In this document: positions 9,063 to 17,951 of the stretch, piece after piece | Layout: each line of letters starts with the position of its first letter | Numbering within the stretch: position 1 is the first letter of the stretch | Source of the DNA: Streptomyces decoyicus | Lineage (GTDB): Bacteria; Actinomycetota; Actinomycetes; Streptomycetales; Streptomycetaceae | NCBI RefSeq assembly: GCF_019880305.1 | Contig: NZ_CP082301.1 | Span: 8,494,001 to 8,558,000, forward strand | DNA length: 64,000 bases | Direction of reading: 5' to 3' | Position numbers and translations under genes: made by a program | Notes under the pieces: model-generated | The model's database searches: none | Told to the model about the DNA's origin: nothing | The model's input: the letters and a program-made list of their open reading frames with translations, nothing else

Positions 9063-9350
9063 ATGCTCTCGCCTCCTTCCCCGGCCCGGTGGATGAGTGC
9101 AGCGTTCCGGCAGCGGGCCAACGCCATCCCCGCCTGGCGCCCGGAGTGCGCGAAGTGGCCCCGATCGGAACGTTCTCCAGCTGACAGCAGCTCTTGCACC
9201 AGGCCGTCGGCTCGGGCCGAAACCGACCAGCCTGAAAAGCTATCGATGTTTTCGCAGCGCACCGGCCACGCCACGGTCTTTCCGTCTCGCTGATCGCCGC
9301 TGCGCGGATCTCAGGTCGCGGCACCGAGGGTGGGGCCGTAGACAGGGAAT

Positions 9351-9542
9351 ATGAGCGACCAGGGACAGACCTTCCATCCCGGCGAGACCGTTCCCCAAAG
9401 TGGCATCTACGAGTGTGACTGCGGGAACTCCCATCGCTGGAGCACCAGCACCAACGTCAAGAACCACACCTTCCCGCCCCTGCCGGAAGACTGCTCCGGC
9501 CGGGCATGGGCTCTGAAGGACCCTGCCCACCCCACGGAGTGA
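9351..9542 (+). CDS. YjzC-like small protein
   Basis: 63 residues: GQTFHPGETVPQSGIYECDC, then a basic and aromatic stretch and a proline-rich end. The Gly-x-x-F-x-P-G-x-x-x-P-x-S/N-G-x-Y start resembles the YjzC family of short stress-linked proteins; the CDCG turn may bind metal. AGGGA lies just upstream of ATG 9351. Function unknown. Confidence 0.7.
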   Translation: MSDQGQTFHPGETVPQSGIYECDCGNSHRWSTSTNVKNHTFPPLPEDCSGRAWALKDPAHPTE

Positions 9543-9605
9543 GGGGGAGCGCCTGCCTGTGGCAGGGGCGGAAAGCAGGCTTCGGCCGCCGGTGTACGGC
9601 CCGGT

Positions 9606-9932
9606 TCAGCGGCCGAGGGCCTTGCGCAGGTCTTCCTTGTTCATGTGGGAGCGGCCGTCGATGTTCTTCTTCTTGGCCTCTTCGTACAGCTGGTCCTTGG
9701 TCGGCCCCCCGGGCCCCTGGTGGGAGCGTTCGCCGCCGCGCTGCGGGGCGGACTTCGGGTCCCCGGTGGAGGTCTTGCTCGCCTGCTTCGACTCACCGGA
9801 GCGGGCGCGTTCCTTGTTGACGGTGCGCGCGGCGATCTCCTTCGCGCGTCGCTCCGAGGAGCCGTGTTCCTTGGCGTTGTCCTTGATGTGTTCGTACTGT
9901 CGTTCGCGTTTTTTGCTCGACCCCGCAGGCAT
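9606..9932 (-). CDS. plasmid-stabilization-like protein with Rho-N-like tail
   Basis: A 108-residue, highly charged protein, MPAGSSKKRERQYEHIKDN at its start. The middle is basic and disordered; the last 35 residues (TKDQLYEEAKKKNIDGR, MNKEDLRKALGR) look like a SAP/Rho-N helical nucleic-acid-binding unit. Streptomyces homologues are often named plasmid stabilization protein without proof. GGAGGAG precedes ATG 9932. A decayed tail of a second copy lies at 4740-4860, which suggests that the block CBS-hemerythrin-this gene was duplicated around the window. Confidence 0.85.
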   Translation of the reverse strand: MPAGSSKKRERQYEHIKDNAKEHGSSERRAKEIAARTVNKERARSGESKQASKTSTGDPKSAPQRGGERSHQGPGGPTKDQLYEEAKKKNIDGRSHMNKEDLRKALGR

Positions 9933-9965
9933 GATGCTCCTCCAACTGAGCGGGACGGATTCTGG

Positions 9966-10072
9966 TGGCTGGGCGCACCTGGCGACGTGGGGCACTGGCA
10001 CATCCGGCCGCCAGGTCCGCATGTCTACTCCACGCCCCAACGAGCGCTCGCACCACCCGGGAGAGCGGCTGG
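9966..10072. repeat. dispersed repeat, copy A
   Basis: About 105 bases, beginning CTGGGCGCACCTGGCG, that align at roughly 80% identity by eye with 15422-15530. This copy lies between the stop of the CBS gene and the start of the plasmid-stabilization-like gene. No protein is conserved between copies, so it is probably a non-coding or regulatory repeat. Confidence 0.6.
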
Positions 10073-10102
10073 CCCCTCGCCGGGGTGCCGCGGACTGGCG
10101 GT

Positions 10103-10519
10103 TCAGTCGGTGGAGAGGGCTTCGAGGAGGTCTCCGACCTGGGGGTCGGGCAGGGCGCGGGCGACGTCGGCCAGTGCCACCATGCCGACCAGGCGGTGGC
10201 CGTCGATGACGGGCAGGCGCCGGACCTTGTGGCGGGCCATGGTCGCGAAGATCTCGTTGGCGTCGTCGTCGGCGCCGATGGTGACCGCCTCGCCCTGGGC
10301 CAGCTCGCCGGCCTTGGTCTGCTGCGGGTCCCGTCCCTTGCCCAGCACCTTGACGGTGATGTCGCGGTCGGTCAGGACGCCCTTGAGCTTGTCGTCGGTG
10401 CCGCAGATCGGCAAAGCGCCCACGCCGAGCTCGGTGAGCTTGCGGGCGGCGTCCAGGACGCTGTCCTCGGCGCCGATGCACTCCGCGGAGGCGGTCATGA
10501 TGTCGCGTGCCACAGGCAT
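10103..10519 (-). CDS. CBS-pair domain protein
   Basis: 138 residues forming two CBS motifs, roughly 8-60 (DIMTASAECIGAEDS, GALPICGTDDKLKGVLTDRD) and 75-128 (VRRLPVIDGHRLVGMVALAD). CBS pairs bind adenosine nucleotides and act as energy sensors. It starts at ATG 10519 with AAAGG about 10 bases upstream, and lies 38 bases after a hemerythrin gene on the same strand, probably in one transcript. A broken relative is fused to the other hemerythrin gene near 2.4 kb. Confidence 0.92.
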   Translation of the reverse strand: MPVARDIMTASAECIGAEDSVLDAARKLTELGVGALPICGTDDKLKGVLTDRDITVKVLGKGRDPQQTKAGELAQGEAVTIGADDDANEIFATMARHKVRRLPVIDGHRLVGMVALADVARALPDPQVGDLLEALSTD

Positions 10520-10556
10520 GACAGTGTCGCCTTTCTTCAGGAAGTGTGGGGTGGGG

Positions 10557-11114
10557 TTACTGGCCGCGGCCGGTGACGTAGTCGCGGGCCCGGTCGACCA
10601 GCCCGAGCCCAGGTGCCAGGGCCTTGTTGGCCGGCGGCGTACTCGGCGCGGCCGGGTGCGGGCGGGTGGGTGCGGTCTTCTTCGCCTCGCGCACCTGCTC
10701 TCCCAGCCGGTCCAGGACCTGCTGATGGACGTGGGTGCGCAGCTGGGTGAAGAGGTTGTTCTCTTCGTCATCGACGTGTCCGGTGACCTCGTCGCGCAGT
10801 TCGCGGACGGTGGCGTCGAAGACGCTGTCATCGGCGTCGAGAGCCTCGAGATTCTTCAGGAGCCGCTCGACGCGTCCGTGGTCGGCGAGCTCCTTGTCCG
10901 CCAGCGCGTCGCCTCCCTTTAGGTGCTCCCGCACGGCCGGGTAGAGGTGCATCTCCTCCGCTACCGAATGCTGCACCAGCTCGATGGTGATCGCATCGAC
11001 CAGGCGTTTGCGATCCGGGCTGCCGGGCGCGGCGTCATCGAACTGGTTGAAGAGGTCGTCGACCTCTCGGTGGTCGGTGGTCAGTTCCTGGATGACGTCT
11101 CCACCATGACCCAT
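10557..11114 (-). CDS. hemerythrin HHE-domain protein (intact copy)
   Basis: 185 residues. Four helices carry the expected ligands: LTTDHREVDDLF, SVAEEMHLYPAVREHL, ADHGRVERLLKNLE and DEENNLFTQLRTHV; a proline-rich linker and a short helix ending YVTGRGQ follow. It probably binds a di-iron site and senses or stores oxygen or nitric oxide. ATG 11114 has an AAGGAAGGCGGAG ribosome site. The paralogue at 2428 is about 85% identical by eye until its end is replaced by CBS sequence. The CBS gene follows directly. Confidence 0.92.
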   Translation of the reverse strand: MGHGGDVIQELTTDHREVDDLFNQFDDAAPGSPDRKRLVDAITIELVQHSVAEEMHLYPAVREHLKGGDALADKELADHGRVERLLKNLEALDADDSVFDATVRELRDEVTGHVDDEENNLFTQLRTHVHQQVLDRLGEQVREAKKTAPTRPHPAAPSTPPANKALAPGLGLVDRARDYVTGRGQ

Positions 11115-11306
11115 GATCTCCGCCTTCCTTCGCTGCGACGCCGGCCGGTTCGGCGTGTCAGAGCACGGGTTCCCGAGCAACGCCGTCGATAACGTGACGT
11201 GCGGGCGAATTGCACCGGATGCCGCCAGCGGTGGCGGCTGCACGCGGTGAGCGGAGGCCGTGGTGTCGCCGGGGCCCATGCGCCATGGGTGTTCTACAGC
11301 GCCCCT

Positions 11307-11480
11307 ATGGCATCGACGACGATTCAGGTTCTGCGGGAGACCCGTGATCACCTTGCCGAGCTCGCCAAGGAGCGAGGTGTGAGCATCGGCCAGCTGGTCG
11401 AAGTGCTTGCCTCGGAGCAGCCGACTGCGGCCCAGCGTGCAGAGCGGCTGGCCGCAGACCGGGCCAGCAGCTGGCCGGCC
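11307..11480 (+). pseudogene. antitoxin-like (MazE/ribbon-helix-helix type) N-terminal remnant
   Basis: Begins MASTTIQVLRETRDHLAELA and continues KERGVSIGQLVEVLASEQP, the usual start of a Streptomyces type II antitoxin. After AAQRAERLAADRA the frame degenerates and no toxin (MazF or PIN) follows. Probably a truncated, inactive copy. Confidence 0.5.
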
Positions 11481-11670
11481 AGGCCGACCAGGATTTCACT
11501 GCCGGCCATGTGCGCGGCGGAGTCCGACGTCGTCAGCCCGGTCTCCTGGACGTCGACCGCCTGCCGGAGCAGCGCGTCGTAGGTCGGGTGGTGCCAGGAG
11601 GGCAGGCCCGCGCGGCACTCCCGCGCGGGGACGACGACGACCTCCCCCGGCAGCACCCGCCCCAACGAGC
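11480..11670 (-). pseudogene. unidentified coding-like remnant
   Basis: The minus strand shows coding-like third positions (LPSWHHPTYDALLRQAVDVQ, GSEILVGLAGQLL) without a start or a full domain. It runs against the antitoxin remnant and may be a piece of another lost gene. Confidence 0.2.
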
Positions 11671-11739
11671 GATGGCATCAACTGCCGTGCCACTACGCCA
11701 CCACGAAGGCCGCAGCCCGACGCGGCACCGCTCGAACCC

Positions 11740-12062
11740 GGTCGTCATCCACCGCGAACTGACCACCCTGGACCTGCAAACCGCACATGCGGGTCGCCGA
11801 GTACGGCAGGGGCTCCGGCTACTCGACCGAGCTGATCGCCCGGCTGGTGGGCCCCACCGGCGAGGTGACCAGCCTCGACACCGACGCCTTCAAGGCGCTG
11901 TTCTTCCTGGCGCTGATGACGCCCACCGCCCATCCACCACGAACGAGGCATGGACCACGTCCGCTGCTACACCCAGACCGCAGCACCGGCCGGTCGTCCG
12001 GTTGGCGGTGCCTCATGGCGGTACGGTCCGATGGACATCGGCCACGACCCGCTGAAGCCGTC
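11740..12062 (+). pseudogene. protein-isoaspartate-type methyltransferase remnant
   Basis: MRVAEYGRGSGYSTELIARL and GPTGEVTSLDTD form the SAM-binding motif I and following strand of PCMT-like methyltransferases. After that the sequence jumps frame; HHERGMDHVRCYTQ and GGASWRYGP, expected further along such proteins, appear in the +1 frame. At least two frame breaks and missing ends make it non-functional. Confidence 0.55.
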
Positions 12063-12186
12063 CTGACCGCCCCCGGCCGCGCTCGGCGGCTGCCATGGCT
12101 GCGCTGACGCGGTCGGCGGCATTGTGGTGGACCGTGCGCCGCCCCGGGTACCCGTTCACTCTGGACCATCGTCAACCGGAGGCTCC

Positions 12187-12774
12187 ATGGCATTCAACCC
12201 GCTGGATTCACCCGACGGCCCCGGAGCGGCCGACCGTGCCGGGAAGCCGGCCCAGCCATCCGAGCGACCGGAGGAGGCACGCCCCTCCTGGGCCTTCGCC
12301 GGGTACGGGGAGGGGAAGGAGATCCCCCTGCGGGGCTACGCGACCCTGGCGTCCCTCTACGCCGGGGGCGTCTCCCTCTTCGCGCTGGGCGTACGGGCCT
12401 CCGGGCGCCCGCTGCCCACCAGGATCCCGCCCTGGGACCTACTGCTCCTCGGGGCGGCCACGTACAAGGCGTCACGCATGGTGGCGAAGGACAAAATCAC
12501 CAGCTTCCTCCGCGCGCCCTTCACCCGGCGCCAGGAGACCGTGAGCGCCAGCGAGGTCACCGACGAGGCCCGCGGCCACGGGCTGCGGCTGGCCACCGGT
12601 GAGCTGCTGACCTGCCCGTTCTGCCTGGCATCCTGGGTCGGTGGTGCGCTCGTCTGCGGGTATGCCGTGGCCCCCCGCGCCACCCGGCTGGTCGCCGGCG
12701 GGCTGAGCGTCGTCACCATCGCCGACTGGCTGCAGTACGCCTGGAGCGCCACGCAGCAGCAGGTGGAGGGATGA
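12187..12774 (+). CDS. DUF1360 family membrane protein
   Basis: 195 residues: an unstructured Pro/Ala/Glu-rich N-terminus, then membrane segments near LASLYAGGVSLFALGV, WDLLLLGAATYKASRM, FCLASWVGGALVCGYAV and LVAGGLSVVTIADWLQYAW, with the conserved TCPFCLASW motif of DUF1360. GGAGG lies 5 bases before ATG 12187. The biochemical role of the family is not known to me; homologues appear in sporulating bacteria. It stands alone. Confidence 0.85.
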   Translation: MAFNPLDSPDGPGAADRAGKPAQPSERPEEARPSWAFAGYGEGKEIPLRGYATLASLYAGGVSLFALGVRASGRPLPTRIPPWDLLLLGAATYKASRMVAKDKITSFLRAPFTRRQETVSASEVTDEARGHGLRLATGELLTCPFCLASWVGGALVCGYAVAPRATRLVAGGLSVVTIADWLQYAWSATQQQVEG

Positions 12775-13051
12775 ACTGCTGCCCCCGGCCGCTCCATAGC
12801 GCCCGTGAGAGGGCGGCGTCCAGCACCTCGAAGAGCGCGGGACACCTCCCGGTGGCGGCTTCGTGCCGCCGCGCCAGACGACACGCCCCGGGGAGATCCT
12901 CAGGTAGCTGGAACCGCAGCGTTCTGGGCGGCGGATTCCGCCTCCGCGTCAGCCCCGGCATGGTCAAGCACGAAGGCACCCGCGACTTCCCCTGGCTCAT
13001 CGGGCCATCGAGGACGATCAGGTCACCCGGCCCGGCACATCAAGGGCGACG

Positions 13052-13626
13052 ATGCCCCCGACAGCGGAGAGTAGGAGGCCGACGTGTGTCGGCGACAGCC
13101 TGGAGAAGGCCGCTACCACCCGCCCGATCCCCAAGAGCGCCGGCGCTCAGATGCGGTTTCTGGTCAAGCAGCACAAGAGCTCTACCAAAGCCGTCGCGCA
13201 GCTCCTGCGCATCTCCCAGCGCACGGTGGAGCGGTACGTCAACAAACAAATCAAGCGGCCCGGAAGGACCTCGCCGCGCGCATAGAGAGTGAGGTCCGCC
13301 GCCGCTGGCAGCCCAGGGTGCGCGAGAAGGCCCGGCGCCGCGCCGCGCAGACCGGCGGGATCACCGGCGAGACCCGGGCACGTTTCGGTTTCACCGCTGC
13401 CCCTGGAACGACGGATGACGGCCGGATCAGGCTGACCACCCAGCATCTCCCGCCCCTCTACGCCGCGCGGCTCTTCGACGCCCAGTCCGCCGGCGCCACC
13501 GAGCAGCAGCTGCAGAACATCGCTGCCGAGGGCCTGCAGGAGCTCTACTTCAAGGACCACGGCCGTCGCGCCGGCGGCCTGCTGGTCGAGTTCACCGACA
13601 TCGACTACGTGGAGCTCGACTTCTGA
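13052..13626 (+). pseudogene. tpg: telomere terminal protein Tpg-like, frameshifted
   Basis: Tpg caps linear Streptomyces replicons by covalent attachment to the 5' ends and primes end patching together with Tap. Frame one (13052-13258) reads TRPIPKSAGAQMRFLVKQ and the helix-turn-helix AVAQLLRISQRTVERYV; frame two (13261-13626) reads RKDLAARIESEVRRRWQP, ARFGFTAAPGTTDDGRIRL, FDAQSAGATEQQL and VEFTDIDYVELDF, the conserved Tpg C-terminal half. One base seems to be missing near 13260 in a run of C and G. ATG 13052 has AAGGG upstream; a GTG at 13084 with AGGAGG would need a second frame change. No tap gene is nearby. The product would be truncated unless this is a sequencing error. Confidence 0.85.
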
Positions 13627-13941
13627 CCAGCGGCATGCGTGAGGGCCTGGAACAAGACGACCCACGCGGTTCCGGGCCCTCATACGTGTCTCCGTTGGGG
13701 CGGACCTACACGCACTCTTCCAACTGCGGCCAGGGCGGAAGGTTACAGCTGGGAGGGTGACCGCTTTGCCACTGGCCTTCCCGCCCGATCAGGACGAGCA
13801 CCACGACCGCACGAGCAACGCCAGTGAGGACGGTGGGATCGGCGGGGCTCCCCGGCACAGCACGTACAGGCCGAGGGAGCGAGCACGGCCAGGACCAGCA
13901 AGAGCAGACGTTCATATCAGCCCCCGTTTCAGGATGACTAA

Positions 13942-14337
13942 AGTCCCGGCCACCCTGCCGCGGATGGGACCGCCGAGCGCTACACAGCTCTCTTCCGCTC
14001 CCTGAACGGCACCAACACCCCCGCCTGGCAGCACCGCCAGACCGAAGTCCGCCTGCGCCGTCCCCTGGCTCGTCGACCGGCGTCCACCGCACCGTTTCGT
14101 ACAACACCCGCCTGTCTGAGTGAGCCTGAAGAGACCTTCCGGCAGCCCCTCCCTCTGGCCCAGGAGGCGCCTCGCGACGTCTACCGCGAGCGCGCCCACG
14201 GCGACGCATACCTCCCACGCCACGCGGCGGCGGTCTCGGGCCCCGGTTGGATGGACGCCCTGCGCGATCGGCACGCAGCTGAACGAGCCTTCGCTGTCCT
14301 GCGTGCTGAGCTCGAAAACTGGGATGAACAGCGCTGA
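13942..14337 (+). pseudogene. unidentified gene remnant without start
   Basis: An open frame with coding-like codons (RSLNGTNTPAWQHRQTEVRL, AHGDAYLPRHAAAVSGPGW, AERAFAVLRAELENWDEQR) ends at 14337 but has no start codon before the final third. It is the tail of a larger protein of unknown type. The 13627-13941 interval holds nothing recognised. Confidence 0.4.
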
Positions 14338-14478
14338 CCGGCAGGGCTCATGCGTAGTGGGGCCGAGAGTTGCTCCACTCAGGCGGCTCCACCATTGCTT
14401 GCATCGTGGGGCCTTCAGTTGGACCGAGAGTAGGAACGGCATTTCGCCGTCGATCCACGTCCTCGCAGATCAGCCGCT

Positions 14479-14748
14479 ATGGGCATGCCTGACATCAACG
14501 ACAGCATCCCTTCCCCGGGAGGGAAGAGACCTGTGTTCGGACCGCGCGGGCGGTGCGTCGCCCGGCAGCGCTCACCGGCAGCTCAGGGCGCCCGAGAGCC
14601 CCGGCCCGGGGCTTCACTGGCACCTGGGTCAGCCGACCTGATCGACCTGGACGACATCGTCGAAGAGCTGACCAAACGCAAAGTGCGAGAACCAATAGCC
14701 GAGCCCAGCAGGCAGTCGGCGCCGGAGTTCGGCAGGCTGGGGGTATGA
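14479..14748 (+). CDS. small hypothetical protein
   Basis: 89 residues; only the second half looks constrained (SADLIDLDDIVEELTKRKV). Its stop overlaps the start of the next gene (ATGA), which supports a two-gene operon. The first 40 residues may be non-coding, so the true start may lie downstream. No function is suggested. Confidence 0.5.
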   Translation: MGMPDINDSIPSPGGKRPVFGPRGRCVARQRSPAAQGAREPRPGASLAPGSADLIDLDDIVEELTKRKVREPIAEPSRQSAPEFGRLGV

Positions 14749-14972
14749 CCGACGCGGCCCGGCCCCGCATAGTGGTCCACCCACCGGCCCCTACCGGGGG
14801 CCGCCGCGTCCACGTCGACGCCGCGATCCTCGGCGTCGCCTACAGCGTGGCCGACCTCCTGGAGTTCCTGCGCCGCGCCGGCCTGGGCCCCGACGATGTG
14901 CGCCTGCTTGATCCGTTGCTGATCGAGTGGCGCGGCGGTGGCCCAGAGGTGTGGACCACTGGCACGGAATGA
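14745..14972 (+). CDS. small conserved hypothetical protein
   Basis: 75 residues. The pattern VDAAILGVAYSVADLLEFLR, then LDPLLIEWRGGGPEVW is that of a short Streptomyces family I have seen in mobile and accessory regions, of unknown role. Translation is coupled to the preceding ORF by an ATGA overlap. Confidence 0.65.
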   Translation: MTDAARPRIVVHPPAPTGGRRVHVDAAILGVAYSVADLLEFLRRAGLGPDDVRLLDPLLIEWRGGGPEVWTTGTE

Positions 14973-14976
14973 TGGC

Positions 14977-15165
14977 TCAGTCCGCGGCCACCTCCTCCGA
15001 CATCACCCTCTCACTCAACATCACGAGCGTCTCCAGCATGCCGGCACTGATATCGGCGCCTTGGCAGACCTTGACGTCCGCGCCCAAGCTCTCCAGGCGC
15101 TGGAGTGCCTTGCGGTAGCGCTCCGTCTCGGTGCTTGTCTCGGGGGATGCGCCAGGAGGTGTCAC
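14977..15165 (-). CDS. small hypothetical protein
   Basis: 62 residues; helix-rich (TERYRKALQRLESLGADVKV) and ending SERVMSEEVAAD. GTG 15165 has a GAAGGAAG ribosome site upstream. It converges on the gene ending at 14972, with four bases between them. Unknown role. Confidence 0.6.
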   Translation of the reverse strand: MTPPGASPETSTETERYRKALQRLESLGADVKVCQGADISAGMLETLVMLSERVMSEEVAAD

Positions 15166-15421
15166 GAGGTCTTCCTTCAGTCAGGGAATGGCGTGCAACT
15201 ATGCGCGGGCACCGCACGCGTGGTGCGTGAGGACGTCGACAACTCCGTAGCGTGCTACGTCTGGGCACGCCTGTCTCGCCGGATCGCGATCAGCCTGACG
15301 GGAAACGCTACGGGACACGATCATGGAGCGGTGGCAACGATGCGGCCCGGTCCGGCACGATGTTGGGGCACGGGCTCCAGCGGTTCTCTCGGCGCTCCTG
15401 ATCCCGCCGTCGGTTGCTGCA

Positions 15422-15530
15422 GGCTGGGCGCACCCGGCGCTCTGGGGCACTGGCAACCTCCGGGCGCCAGGTGCGCCTCTCTACCCCACGCCCGAAGGAA
15501 CGCCCGCGCCACCTGGGAGAGCAGGCCGGC
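15422..15530. repeat. dispersed repeat, copy B
   Basis: Aligns with 9966-10072 over about 105 bases (shared cores CTGGGCGCACC, TGGGGCACTGGCA, GCGCCAGGT). It lies in the 600-base gap 15166-15781, where I see no other gene. Confidence 0.6.
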
Positions 15531-15543
15531 TCTCCCAGGTGGC
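15508..15543. repeat. perfect 15-bp inverted repeat
   Basis: Arms 15508-15522 and 15529-15543 (GCCACCTGGGAGAGC and its complement) with a 6-base loop, at the end of dispersed repeat B. It could act as a terminator-like hairpin or a protein site. Copy A lacks it. Confidence 0.7.
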
Positions 15544-15781
15544 GTGCTGCACACGGACGCGCAGAGGGCCGCCGCCCGCTGCTCCGCGGTTGGTACATCA
15601 GCGGAAGGAGCGTGTCAGGGGCGTCGTCGTTGCGCCGCTCGCCGTGGGGCCCGCCGTTCAGAGGGGTGCTGCATGTCACCGGCACTACTTGCGGATCCGC
15701 TGGCCTTGCCGCCTCCGGCTCCTGGAGTCGCGCCCTGGCCGGGTACGGCGTAGACAGGAGAAGCCGGAGCAAGGAGGCACC

Positions 15782-17206
15782 ATGACGGTGGATGTCATCG
15801 AGAGTTCCGGTGCCACCGCTTGTTCGGCGGGCTGCAGGGCCGCACCGGGCGAGAGCGCGGGTCGGCGGGGCTGCTCGGCCCGGGCCTTCTCCCGGCCCTC
15901 CCCGCGGCCGCCGGCCCGGAACAGTGGCAGAGAGTCGGCAGGGGCCGGAGGGACGATGAGCAGCGGACCGTGCCCCGGAGCGGGGCCGACGGGCCGCGCC
16001 CTCGCTCCGTTGCTGGGCGTGGAGGAAGAGTTCTTTCTCATTGATCCAGACAGCAGGGCGGTTGCGTCGCTGGGCAGCCGGGTGGTGGCGCGTGCCCGGG
16101 AGGCGGTGGGTGACCTCGTTTCGGGGGAGTTCGATGAGTGTCAGGTCGAGGTGAAAACGCCCCCTTGCCGGGAGGGCTCCGCCTTGTACGACGAGCTGGT
16201 CGCCGTACGAGGGGCCGCTGCAGCAGCCGCGCGGGCCGAAGGGCTCGGTATCTGCGCTTCCGGTACACCGGTTGTGGGGCGCGAGGGCCCGGCAATCGTC
16301 GGGGACCATCCGCGCTACCGGGCCGGCCTGGACCAGTTCGGCACCTTGCTGGACGGATTCGCCATCTGCACCGCGCACATCCACGTGCACATGCCGGATC
16401 GGGAGGTGGCGGTGCTGGTCGGCAATCACCTGCGGCCGTGGCTGCCGCTGCTCGTGGCGATGAGCGCCAACTCGCCTTTCCTCGACGGGCGTGACACGGG
16501 GTATGCCAGCTGGCGCACCGTTATCAGGGGCCGCTTCCCGGCCCTGGGCCCCCCGCCGTACGTCGAGTCCTTGGACCACTACGAGCGGCTTGCCGCCGCC
16601 CTGCAGGAATCCGAGGCGATGCTGGATGCCGGCATCCCCTTCTGGGACGTGAGGCCCAATCCCCAGTTCCCCACCCTGGAGATCCGGGTCATGGATGTCC
16701 CGGCGGAGGCGGCGGACACCGTCGGCCTGGCGGTGCTGATCCGGGCGCTCGTGGTGACGGCCAGCGCGCTGGTACAACGCGGCCACACCGGCCCCGAGAC
16801 CTGTGGCGAACTGGTGCGCGCCGCCTACTGGCGAGCCGCGCGCGACGGGTGGTCCGGCAAGGGGGTCGATGCGCTGACGGGCCGGATCCTGCCCTGCTCC
16901 GTGCAGGCCGCCCGGCTCGTCGAGCATGTCCGCTCCGCGCTGGAGCAGCACGGGGATCTCGACCGGGCCATGGGGTTCCTGCGCCGGCTCGGCGAGCGGG
17001 GATGCGGCGCTCAGCGTCAGCGGGCCTCGTGGCGCCGTCGTGCACACCTGGCGGACGTAGTGGATGATCTCGAGCGGCTGACGTTCGATGAGGAGAGCCA
17101 CCGGGAGGACGTCCACCGGGACGCGTCACCGTCAGGCCGGCGTGAGCGTGGTCACCAGCACATCCCGGCGCGCGGGCCGGGACGGATTCAACGGACGGAT
17201 GGGTGA
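15782..17206 (+). CDS. GCS2-family carboxylate-amine ligase (YbdK/glutamate-cysteine ligase-like)
   Basis: An ATP-dependent ligase of the glutamate-cysteine ligase 2 family, joining a carboxylate (often glutamate) to an amine. Visible are the nucleotide motif GVEEEFFLIDP, the metal-binding ICTAHIHVHMPD, the NSPFLDGRDTGYASWR segment and LEIRVMDVPAEA. ATG 15782 has a perfect AAGGAGG; the extra N-terminal 58 residues are low-complexity, so ATG 15956 (GGAGGG) is an alternative giving 416 residues. The 3' end overlaps the facing dioxygenase gene by 75 bases, and the last 35 residues look like run-on. The substrate is unknown; the neighbouring iron-enzyme operon could be related. Confidence 0.9.
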   Translation: MTVDVIESSGATACSAGCRAAPGESAGRRGCSARAFSRPSPRPPARNSGRESAGAGGTMSSGPCPGAGPTGRALAPLLGVEEEFFLIDPDSRAVASLGSRVVARAREAVGDLVSGEFDECQVEVKTPPCREGSALYDELVAVRGAAAAAARAEGLGICASGTPVVGREGPAIVGDHPRYRAGLDQFGTLLDGFAICTAHIHVHMPDREVAVLVGNHLRPWLPLLVAMSANSPFLDGRDTGYASWRTVIRGRFPALGPPPYVESLDHYERLAAALQESEAMLDAGIPFWDVRPNPQFPTLEIRVMDVPAEAADTVGLAVLIRALVVTASALVQRGHTGPETCGELVRAAYWRAARDGWSGKGVDALTGRILPCSVQAARLVEHVRSALEQHGDLDRAMGFLRRLGERGCGAQRQRASWRRRAHLADVVDDLERLTFDEESHREDVHRDASPSGRRERGHQHIPARGPGRIQRTDG

Positions 17207-17906
17207 CACGCCGTGCAATGTGTGGCGGTCGTCCGACAGCAGCAGGCTCGCGGGTTCGTCCAGAGTGGCCGAGAGCAGTTCGGGCCCGTCCCGGAGCGAT
17301 GACGGTGCTCCGGCCCCCGGTCGCATTGTTGCGGCCGACCAGCAACGAAGACACCAGCGTCACTCCGTCGCGGTGCCGGCCCTCCGGAGTTGGCTGCCCT
17401 TCGCCGCCGGCCCTGGCGACGACCCGGAACGGATGCACCTTCGCGATCCAGCATGGGGCGGAGTCCAGGGCGCCCGCGACGTCCCCGAGGAGCGTCACGA
17501 CCGAGCTCAGGAGCGGGTCCGCCGCAAAGGCGTCGGTCAGCGGATCGAAGTGACGGTCGACGTCCACGTAGAGCGGGTTGCTGCGATCCGGCTGCACGAA
17601 CGGGGAGTCCGGCAACTGGGTCAGCTCACCGGTGGAGGGGGTGAGCGCGAACTTTCCGTAGCGGCGCAGTCGGCAGGTGCCGCGTTCGGCGGCGTACCGG
17701 TCCTGGGAAAGGTCCTCCCAGTGCATGGCGAAGCGCGTCCACTCCTCCTCTCCGGTGCTGAAGTGTGCCTTCACGGTGGCTGCGGGCATGAGGTGGACGC
17801 CGGTCGAGGCCAAGGACTCGCGCGCCGCCGCCACGGCGGGCGGACACTCCTCAAAGACCGTGCTCTCCGCCGGATCCCAGAACCTTTCAGCACTCTCGTC
17901 CATCAC
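17132..17906 (-). pseudogene. 2OG-Fe(II) dioxygenase (pfam10014 type), split by a frameshift
   Basis: The family hydroxylates free amino acids (for example the isoleucine dioxygenase IDO). The first part, from ATG 17906, reads APCWIAKVHPFRVVA and GRHRDGVTLVSSLLVGRNNA, giving the iron-binding HxD pair. Near 17310 the frame changes; the distal histidine segment (LDEPASLLLSDDRHTLHGVS) and the end LVTTLTPA lie in another frame. The two halves of the iron site are therefore separated. It is the last gene after the HDO gene (45-base gap). It may be a real pseudogene or a one-base sequencing error in a G/C run. Confidence 0.85.
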
Positions 17907-17951
17907 ACCCTCCTGTTGTCCCCCGCGGCCCTATTGATGAGGACGCGGCTT

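Noticed and set aside
9645..10922. 425-codon plus frame over the CBS and hemerythrin genes
   Set aside because: Antisense shadow of three real minus-strand genes.
15308..17116. 602-codon minus frame opposite the GCS2 ligase
   Set aside because: Antisense shadow; the plus strand holds the ligase motifs.
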